Origin: Chloroflexota bacterium
Lineage (GTDB): Bacteria; Chloroflexota; Anaerolineae; Anaerolineales; UBA4823
Assembly: GCA_012516075.1 (NCBI GenBank)
Contig: JAAYXE010000039.1
Span: 1 to 60,630 of the forward strand
Reading direction: 5' to 3'
DNA length: 60,630 bases
Position numbers and translations under genes: made by a program. Within the stretch, counting starts at the first letter, position 1. Each line of letters opens with the position of its first letter. Shown piece after piece: positions 55,360-60,630 of this stretch. Under the pieces are notes generated by a model. The model had not been told where the DNA came from, searched no databases, and worked only from the letters and a program-made list of their open reading frames with translations.

Positions 55360-56664
55360 TTAACTCTGCAGCTTCATCCAGATTTCTCGATCGGGTCTGA
55401 GGATAAAGATGGGCTGGGGGTGGATATCCTGGCCTGGTAAAAGCTCCATGCGGTAGCGCTGAGAGACAGCGGCGATAATGAGGTGTGCCTCCATGAGGGC
55501 GAAGCGGTTGCCAATGCACTGGCGCGGCCCTGCGCCGAAAGGCAGGTATGCGAAGCGGTGTCTGCCGGCCGAGCGCTCGGGCGAAAAGCGGTCGGGGTCA
55601 AAGTCATCCGGGTTTTCCCAGTACCCGGGATGGCGGTGCATGGTGTAAGGGCTGATAGCGACGATGGTACCAGCGGCGACGGGGTAGCCTCCAATCTCGT
55701 CATCATGGAGCGCTTTGCGTCCCAGAATCCAGGCGGATGGATACAGGCGCATCCCCTCCTGAAACACCTGCAGGGTATAGGGCAGGCGTACCAGGTCGGT
55801 ATAAGTTGGCCGGCAGCCTTTCAACTCGCGATCGACTTCTTCACGGACTTTATCCGCTACTTCAGGATGCTGGGCGAGCAGATACCAGGTCCAGGTGAGC
55901 GCATTGGCGGTGGTCTCGTAGCCGGCCAGCAGCAGGGTCACCACCTGATGACGGAGCTGGCGATCATCCATGGTCGCTCCGGTTTCCTCGTCCTGCGCGT
56001 CCAGGAGCATGGAGAGCAGGTCGCCCGTATCTTTGCCTGTTTTACGGCGCTCGGTGATGATGTGCTGGACGACCTCCTCCACGGTTTCCAGTGCTTTCTG
56101 GAAGCGGGGGTGGCGCGGTTTTTCCAGCAAATCGCCTCCCAGGTTCACCGCCTGTCCCACGGCGGCCGCGTGGCTGCCAATGTCCACGCCGAATAATGCC
56201 TTGGTGATAATCGAAAGCGTCAGTACCGACATTTCCCGGCTGATATCAACAGGCTCGCCCTCCTGTGCAGACCACTTTTCCAGCATTTTATATGTTTCGG
56301 CGACAACCAGCTCACTCAGGCCGGCAATGCGCTGCTGGTGAAAGGCGGGCTGCATCATGCGCCGCTGCCGCCTCCAGGTTTCACCTTCGCTGACCAGCAG
56401 GCCGTCGGCGACAACCTTTTTAAACATTTGATTGATATAAGTCTCTTTGCTGTAATTCTTGTAGTTATCCACCAGCACATGGCGGATGTAATCGGGGTGG
56501 TTAACCAAGTAAGCAGGCTCGGGCGCTGGCCGGTAGCAGACGATGTCGCCATAAGTGCGGGAGATGGTCAGAAAAAAATCGAGGGGCCGGCGCATTAAAT
56601 CGCGCGAGCTGCCGTGCGGGCTGGGAGGAAGAGAATTATTCTGCATAAGCCTTCGCATCCTCAT
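55360..56664 (-). CDS. Cytochrome P450
   Basis: P450s use heme and O2 to oxidise organic substrates. The 434-residue protein has the I-helix oxygen motif AGYETTANAL, the ExxR motif in QEGMRLYP and the heme-thiolate loop FGAGPRQCIGNRFA with the ligand Cys. It resembles the CYP102/CYP4-like soluble group that needs a separate reductase; no ferredoxin or reductase is adjacent. The substrate is unknown. An extended -10 sits upstream and a terminator follows. Confidence 0.92.
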   Translation of the reverse strand: MRMRRLMQNNSLPPSPHGSSRDLMRRPLDFFLTISRTYGDIVCYRPAPEPAYLVNHPDYIRHVLVDNYKNYSKETYINQMFKKVVADGLLVSEGETWRRQRRMMQPAFHQQRIAGLSELVVAETYKMLEKWSAQEGEPVDISREMSVLTLSIITKALFGVDIGSHAAAVGQAVNLGGDLLEKPRHPRFQKALETVEEVVQHIITERRKTGKDTGDLLSMLLDAQDEETGATMDDRQLRHQVVTLLLAGYETTANALTWTWYLLAQHPEVADKVREEVDRELKGCRPTYTDLVRLPYTLQVFQEGMRLYPSAWILGRKALHDDEIGGYPVAAGTIVAISPYTMHRHPGYWENPDDFDPDRFSPERSAGRHRFAYLPFGAGPRQCIGNRFALMEAHLIIAAVSQRYRMELLPGQDIHPQPIFILRPDREIWMKLQS

Positions 56665-56707
56665 ACGGGCATATAAAGATTATGATGACAGGGCATTAAT
56701 CGGAGAA

Positions 56708-56716
56708 AGTTTACCA
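56708..56716 (-). promoter_or_regulatory. Extended -10 promoter of the P450 gene
   Basis: On the minus strand TGGTAAACT (hexamer 56708-56713), identical to the elements at mvaD, at 29203 and upstream of the pyrG RNA. The start would be near 56701. Confidence 0.5.
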
Positions 56717-56807
56717 TGAAAGGTAAATAAGTTCCCCCTGAATTCATAAACTGGGCGCACCCTATCCAGTAAATACAGGTTCCTGTGAGCGGTGGATTTC
56801 CGTCAAA

Positions 56808-58073
56808 TCAGGTCACTGCCTGGCGTTCGGGGGAGAATTTTTCAAACCTTTTTTCCACAACCACCCGCTTCAGGCGCTGGACGGTTTCCCACACGTCCTG
56901 ATATGAGGTGTAAAGTGGGGCCAGTCCCAGGCGGATATTGTCCGGTTCGCGAAAGTCCGGGATTACGTTCATCTCTTCAATCAGAGCGCGGTTGATTTGA
57001 TAACCCTGCGGGTGGCGCAGGCTGATATGCGCTCCGCGCTGATCGGGGCTGCGCGGTGAGCCCAGCGTAAAGCCCAGCGAGGAAAGATCGCGATCGAACA
57101 ACTCAATGAAAAAGGATGTCAGGGAAACGGCTTTGCGAAAAATCCTGTCGATTCCGGCTTCGAGAAGCAGGTCCACGCCTGGCTCGATGGCCAGAAGGGA
57201 AAGGATTGGTGGCGTGCCGGCCAGAAAACGGCGAACATCTTCCACCGGCCGGTAATCATGCTCAAAGGCGAAAGGACTGTGCTGGCCAAACCAGCCCCAG
57301 ATTGGAGAGCGTACGGCGGTCTGGAGATCCCGGCGCACGTAAAGGTACGCGGGGGAGCCTGGCCCTCCATTTAAATATTTGTAAGTGCAGCCAACGGCGA
57401 AGTCAACGCCCCAGCCATCCAGGTCGACCGGAACAGCGCCGGCCGAATGGCTCAGGTCCCAGAGGACCAGGGCGCCGGCCGCGTGGGCACGCTGGGTGAT
57501 GCGCTGGGCGTTGTTACGAAAACCGCTTTTGAAGGCCACATGGGAGAGGGTCACCAGGGCCGTGTCTTCGTCGATGGCGTCCAGCAGCGCATCTTCGTCT
57601 ATCACGATCCCATCCTGTGAAGGGAAGACCTGCAGGCTGTGCCGGCCTCCCAGCAGATCAATGCAGCCCTGCAGGACATACAGGTCGGAAGGAAAGTTGA
57701 ATGCGTCGGTGAGGATGCGCTGCCGGCCGGGGCGCAGCGACAGAGCAGCAACAGCCAGTTTAAAAAGGTTGACCGAGGTCGAATCGCAGACAACCACCTG
57801 CCCCGGGCCCGCGCCGATCAGGCGGCCGATTTTGTCTCCCAGCTTCTGGGGTGCCTCATACCAGCCGTTGTTCCAGGAGCGCACCAGCCCCTGAGCCCAC
57901 TCGTGGTCGATGGCTTGCTGCAGCCTTTGCGCGGTGGCGCGGGGCATCCTCCCCAGTGAGTTCCCGTCCATGTAGAGCAGGTCCGGATCGTGGCTGACGA
58001 ACTGGCTGCGGAACGGAGCGAGTTCATCGGCCGCATCCATCTGCACAGCTGCCTGCAGTCCTTCAGGTGTCAT
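56808..58073 (-). CDS. kynU: Kynureninase
   Basis: Kynureninase is a PLP enzyme that splits kynurenine into anthranilate and alanine. The 421-residue product has LYMDGNSLGRMPRATAQRL, WNNGWYEAPQKLGDKIG, VCDSTSVNLFKL and the PLP-lysine segment GCTYKYLNGGPGSPAYLY. The start at 58073 follows AAGGGGA at about 9-10 bases; an upstream in-frame ATG at 58094 lacks a site. No kynA or kynB lies nearby. With tnaA in the same window, the cell has two ways to use tryptophan. Confidence 0.9.
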   Translation of the reverse strand: MTPEGLQAAVQMDAADELAPFRSQFVSHDPDLLYMDGNSLGRMPRATAQRLQQAIDHEWAQGLVRSWNNGWYEAPQKLGDKIGRLIGAGPGQVVVCDSTSVNLFKLAVAALSLRPGRQRILTDAFNFPSDLYVLQGCIDLLGGRHSLQVFPSQDGIVIDEDALLDAIDEDTALVTLSHVAFKSGFRNNAQRITQRAHAAGALVLWDLSHSAGAVPVDLDGWGVDFAVGCTYKYLNGGPGSPAYLYVRRDLQTAVRSPIWGWFGQHSPFAFEHDYRPVEDVRRFLAGTPPILSLLAIEPGVDLLLEAGIDRIFRKAVSLTSFFIELFDRDLSSLGFTLGSPRSPDQRGAHISLRHPQGYQINRALIEEMNVIPDFREPDNIRLGLAPLYTSYQDVWETVQRLKRVVVEKRFEKFSPERQAVT

Positions 58074-58134
58074 ATCACGATTTTCCCCTTTCATACTGCG
58101 CCTGCCGGGCCTGTGCCCGGGCGGTGTTCTGTAT

Positions 58135-58143
58135 AGTGTACCA
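58135..58143 (-). promoter_or_regulatory. Extended -10 promoter of kynU
   Basis: On the minus strand TGGTACACT (hexamer TACACT at 58135-58140). Between it and the start codon a hairpin CCGGGC (58105-58110) / GCCCGG (58115-58120) lies in the leader. The promoter falls a few bases past the upstream terminator. Confidence 0.5.
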
Positions 58144-58147
58144 TCAC

Positions 58148-58189
58148 AAAAAGCCGCAAAACCGGAACGATGTCCGGCTGCGGCTTTTT
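58148..58189 (-). terminator. Terminator of the HD-GYP gene
   Basis: AAAAAGCCGCA (58148-58158) pairs with TGCGGCTTTTT (58179-58189), enclosing a second CCGGA/TCCGG stem. It separates the HD-GYP gene from kynU on the same strand, with a T-run after the stem. Confidence 0.88.
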
Positions 58190-58210
58190 GTTGCTTCCGC
58201 GAAGGACAGC

Positions 58211-59839
58211 TTAAAAAAGCGCCAGGAACGCTTCCGTGACCTGCGGGTCGAAGTGCCGCCCTTTTTCCTTGCGGATGTATTCAAATACCTTGTCTTCCGG
58301 CCAGGCTTTGCGGTAAGGGCGGTCTGAGATCAGTGCGTCCCAGACGTCGACGATCGAAAAGATGCGCGCTGCCAGAGGAATCTCCTCGCCCTTCAGTCCA
58401 CGCGGATAGCCCATTCCGTTCCACTTCTCGTGGTGACAGTAGGGGATATCCAGTGCGGGGCGCAGGCTGGGAATCGGCCACAGCAGGTTGTAGGCCAGTG
58501 TAGGATGCTGGCGCATGATTTCCCATTCATTAGGGTTCAAGGGGCCGGGCTTGAGCAGGATATGGTCGGGAATGCCCATTTTCCCAATATCGTGCAGCAG
58601 GGCGCCGCGATAGATGGGCACGAGTTCTGAATCGCTGAAACCCATGCTGCGCGCCAGCCGCAGCGTCATGTGCGTCACGCGCTGGGTATGCCCCTCGGTC
58701 TCCTGATCGCGCAGTTCCAGCGCTTTCGACCAGCCCTCCAGGGTGGCATCGTAAGCCAGATTCAGCTCCATATTGGAGCGCTGGAGTTCTTTGAAGAGCG
58801 TGGCGTTATCGATCGCGATCGCGGCCTGTCCGGCAAGCGTCTCCAGATAATCCAGCCATTCCGGGTCCGGCTGCAGGGGACTGCGGTGGAAAATTTCGAG
58901 AATGCCTTCCAGTTCACCTTTTGCAATCAGGGGCACTCCGAAATAGGTGATAAACCCTTCAGCCTCCAGATAGGGCGAGCGCTCCAGCCCGCCTCTGGCC
59001 CGGGTCAGGTCGGGGATGTGGATGGTGCGGCGTTCGATAGCGGCGCTGCCAGCGAAGCCTTCGCCCAGGCGCAGGCTGGTGTGCTGGAGGGCGGCCGTGC
59101 GAAAGCCTCTGCGTGCAGCATATTCCAGCGTATTCGTATAGCGGTCCAGCAGGAGGATATCTCCTGCGTCCACTTCAAGCTGGTTGATCACCTGCTCCAG
59201 AAGCACATCCAGGGTAACGCGCAAATCGAAGCTGGCCGTGATCGCCATGTCGACTTTCCGGAGGCCTTCAAAGCGTCTGATCTGCCGCTGGATGCGCTCT
59301 TCGGAGCGCTTCTGCTCGCTAACGTCTGTTATGAACCCTTCGAATTCAATACGATCAGATGTGTTGGAAACCGCTTTTCCGGTATCTCGCACCCACTTCT
59401 CGCTGCCGTCCCTGGCGCGAATGCGGTAGGTGATGTTGAAGGGTTTGCCTTCACGCCAGGCCTTTTCAATCTTTTGGTGAACATCCTCGCGGTCGTCGGG
59501 ATGTATGACCTGGCTGAAGAAGATGGCGTTCTGATGGATTAGATCTTCTACCCGGTATCCCGTCAGTTCATATGCACCTTCGCTCGCAAAGTCCATCTTC
59601 CACTTCCCGTCATAGTGGCAGCGATAAACCATGCCAGGAAGCTGGTTGAGCAGGCTGGCAAGATCCTGATGGCCGGGCTGGGCTGATTGTTCCACTGATT
59701 TCGCTCGGGTTTGATCCGTCTCGCCTAAGCGCGATTGAACAGGCTCACTCACATCCCTGGAATGAGCCTCATGGCCGGGTTCGCGGTATCCGTGAACCAT
59801 GCCGCAGTATTCGTTGAAGTCGGCAGTGAAAATTAGCAT
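58211..59839 (-). CDS. PAS-GAF-HD-GYP cyclic-di-GMP phosphodiesterase
   Basis: The 542-residue sensor has a PAS domain (about 60-180; GMVYRCHYDGKWKMDFASEG, DGSEKWVRDTGKAV), a GAF domain (about 200-345; VTLDVLLEQVINQLEVDAGD, TYFGVPLIAKGELEGILEIF) and an HD-GYP domain (about 365-542; HTQRVTHMTLRLARSMG, LLHDIGKMGIPDHILLKPGP, HHEKWNGMGYPRGLKGEEIP). The metal residues and the GYP triad are intact, so it should hydrolyse c-di-GMP. No membrane segment or receiver domain is seen, so the signal is cytosolic. The N-terminal 40-50 residues are poorly conserved. Confidence 0.92.
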   Translation of the reverse strand: MLIFTADFNEYCGMVHGYREPGHEAHSRDVSEPVQSRLGETDQTRAKSVEQSAQPGHQDLASLLNQLPGMVYRCHYDGKWKMDFASEGAYELTGYRVEDLIHQNAIFFSQVIHPDDREDVHQKIEKAWREGKPFNITYRIRARDGSEKWVRDTGKAVSNTSDRIEFEGFITDVSEQKRSEERIQRQIRRFEGLRKVDMAITASFDLRVTLDVLLEQVINQLEVDAGDILLLDRYTNTLEYAARRGFRTAALQHTSLRLGEGFAGSAAIERRTIHIPDLTRARGGLERSPYLEAEGFITYFGVPLIAKGELEGILEIFHRSPLQPDPEWLDYLETLAGQAAIAIDNATLFKELQRSNMELNLAYDATLEGWSKALELRDQETEGHTQRVTHMTLRLARSMGFSDSELVPIYRGALLHDIGKMGIPDHILLKPGPLNPNEWEIMRQHPTLAYNLLWPIPSLRPALDIPYCHHEKWNGMGYPRGLKGEEIPLAARIFSIVDVWDALISDRPYRKAWPEDKVFEYIRKEKGRHFDPQVTEAFLALF

Positions 59840-59957
59840 GGCCTGTACAGATTACCTGTAATTATCAGAAAGATATAAAATTTGCGTTCATAACTCTTGC
59901 TCGATAGACACTCTCCTTGGCATCCAGCCTGTCGTTCTGCCTATCGACCTTAATTGC

Positions 59958-60269
59958 TTAATCCATTCCACCGGCAGGGTAGGGGTGGTTGAAACGCCGC
60001 TGCCTGATGCTGCGTGATACACCGCTGTTCTCACGCTCGGTGAGCTGCAGGGCAAAATCCTGGAGAGACTGGGCGCGGATCGATATGACGCGCTCCCGCA
60101 GCTCGCTTTCCAGCTCGAAGGGTTCACCGTTATAACCGGTCGTTAAGGCGATGGCCGGATTGGACAACAGCAGCGTACGAAAATTCTGATTAACGACGGC
60201 GGCTGTCAACAGCCGGCTAATTTCCTGTCCACTCGATACGCTGCTGGTGGGATAGATCATCATACCCAT
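59958..60269 (-). CDS. Small protein resembling NHLP-clan RiPP leader peptides
   Basis: The 103-residue product has a hydrophobic-helical core (ISRLLTAAVVNQNFRTLLLS, NPAIALTTGYNGEPFELESE, then RVISIRAQSLQDFALQL), a pattern similar to nitrile-hydratase-like and Os1348/Franean1_4349-type RiPP leaders. The tail is rich in Arg/Ser/Asn and ends YPAGGMD. GGAGG sits 5 bases before the ATG at 60269, so I choose it over the in-frame ATG at 60281. It overlaps the DUF5317 gene end by 53 bases. No RiPP modification enzyme is in the window. Confidence 0.55.
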   Translation of the reverse strand: MGMMIYPTSSVSSGQEISRLLTAAVVNQNFRTLLLSNPAIALTTGYNGEPFELESELRERVISIRAQSLQDFALQLTERENSGVSRSIRQRRFNHPYPAGGMD

Positions 60270-60630
60270 CTTTACCTCCATTAATTATCGATTGATGTGC
60301 GTGAGCCTGGCCGCCCAGAGACCACAGCAGCCAGAATGCGCCGGCGGCGATGAAGACATCACCGATGCTGTATGCGACGTGGTTAGGTGGGAACCAGTCC
60401 GGCAGCAGAAAGCGATCTGATAACCACCACCAGCGCATCTCGGATACCGGCAAGATGACATTTTTACCCATACGTAAACCGATAATCTCCGCCGCGGGCG
60501 GAGCATCGGGGAATAGAACCCGGATGATCTCTGGACTGATCGGCATCAGACCGCCGTTGAATGCAATTACGATCAGGTTCAGCAGCAGCCCAAAACCAAG
60601 CATCCAGAAACCGGGCTTTTTTCGGTTCAC
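60217..60630 (-). CDS. DUF5317-like membrane protein (5' end truncated)
   Basis: The 137 residues seen run off the right edge of the window; the start of the gene is missing. Two hydrophobic segments are visible (GFWMLGFGLLLNLIVIAFNG and VAYSIGDVFIAAGAFWLLWS), with GLMPISPEIIRVLFPDAP and RMGKNVILPVSE between them. This matches the DUF5317 pattern. It overlaps the small NHLP-like gene on the same strand. The function is unknown. Confidence 0.75.
   Translation of the reverse strand: MNRKKPGFWMLGFGLLLNLIVIAFNGGLMPISPEIIRVLFPDAPPAAEIIGLRMGKNVILPVSEMRWWWLSDRFLLPDWFPPNHVAYSIGDVFIAAGAFWLLWSLGGQAHAHQSIINGGKDGYDDLSHQQRIEWTGN

Overview
This window looks like a chromosomal segment from a bacterium of the phylum Chloroflexota, probably an Anaerolineae-type lineage. 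That placement is inferred, not proven. It rests on the gene mix: a long S10-spc-alpha ribosomal superoperon, a mevalonate-pathway decarboxylase, PAC2, AIM24/TIGR00266, DUF5317 and peptidase-MA-like proteins, and lipoproteins with Thr/Pro-rich linkers. No rRNA is present to settle it. I found no tRNA, CRISPR array, insertion sequence or phage gene.

Region 1 (1-17385, all + strand) is the translation core: the tuf 3' end, rpsJ, rplC-D-W-B, rpsS, rplV, rpsC, rplP, rpmC, rpsQ, rplN-X-E, rpsN (zinc type), rpsH, rplF-R, rpsE, rpmD, rplO, secY, adk, map, rpmJ, rpsM-K-D, rpoA, rplQ, truA, rplM, rpsI. The infA gene often found between map and rpmJ is absent. A good sigma70-type promoter sits in that gap, so the alpha-operon half can be transcribed separately. 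Inverted repeats lie between rpsJ/rplC, rplB/rpsS, rpsD/rpoA and truA/rplM.

Region 2 (17555-29291) is mixed housekeeping and metabolism: a YabN-type tetrapyrrole methylase-MazG fusion; an AIM24-family protein; a minus-strand operon of an RlmI-like methyltransferase, a degenerate 2H phosphoesterase and a membrane protein; tryptophanase; a small membrane protein plus lipoprotein; a metallo-beta-lactamase-fold hydrolase; a UbiA prenyltransferase; and two tandem alanine-dehydrogenase/PNT-like paralogues.

Region 3 (29292-37889, minus strand) is the most unusual part. One promoter appears to drive a secreted Thr/Pro-rich protein, pth, mfd and then four tightly packed genes: a PglC-like phosphoglycosyl transferase, the E1-alpha and E1-beta subunits of a 2-oxoacid dehydrogenase, and a protein that joins a lipoyl domain, a peripheral-subunit-binding domain and a PglD/NeuD-type left-handed beta-helix acyltransferase. 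I read this as a thiamine-diphosphate/lipoate-driven acylation system for a nucleotide amino sugar. Acyl groups would come directly from a 2-oxoacid through a swinging lipoyl arm rather than from acyl-CoA, and the sugar would then be loaded onto a polyprenyl phosphate by the PglC homologue.

Region 4 (37930-60630) starts with a probable structured RNA upstream of pyrG, then eno, a zinc-ribbon membrane protein, radC, acyP, a membrane-anchored HExxH peptidase, an RseP-HEAT pair, a mevalonate (di)phosphate decarboxylase with an altered KYWGK motif, membrane proteins, an F420/NADP-type reductase, PAC2, a lipoprotein and a GlsB-type protein. It continues with an Hsp70 whose C-terminal half resembles the GyrA C-terminal propeller, a cytochrome P450, kynureninase, a PAS-GAF-HD-GYP phosphodiesterase, a small protein resembling NHLP-clan RiPP leaders, and a truncated DUF5317 protein. 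Tryptophanase and kynureninase together point to tryptophan breakdown. Many genes here are preceded by an extended -10 element of the form TGN-TANANT, and bidirectional hairpin terminators separate convergent units.
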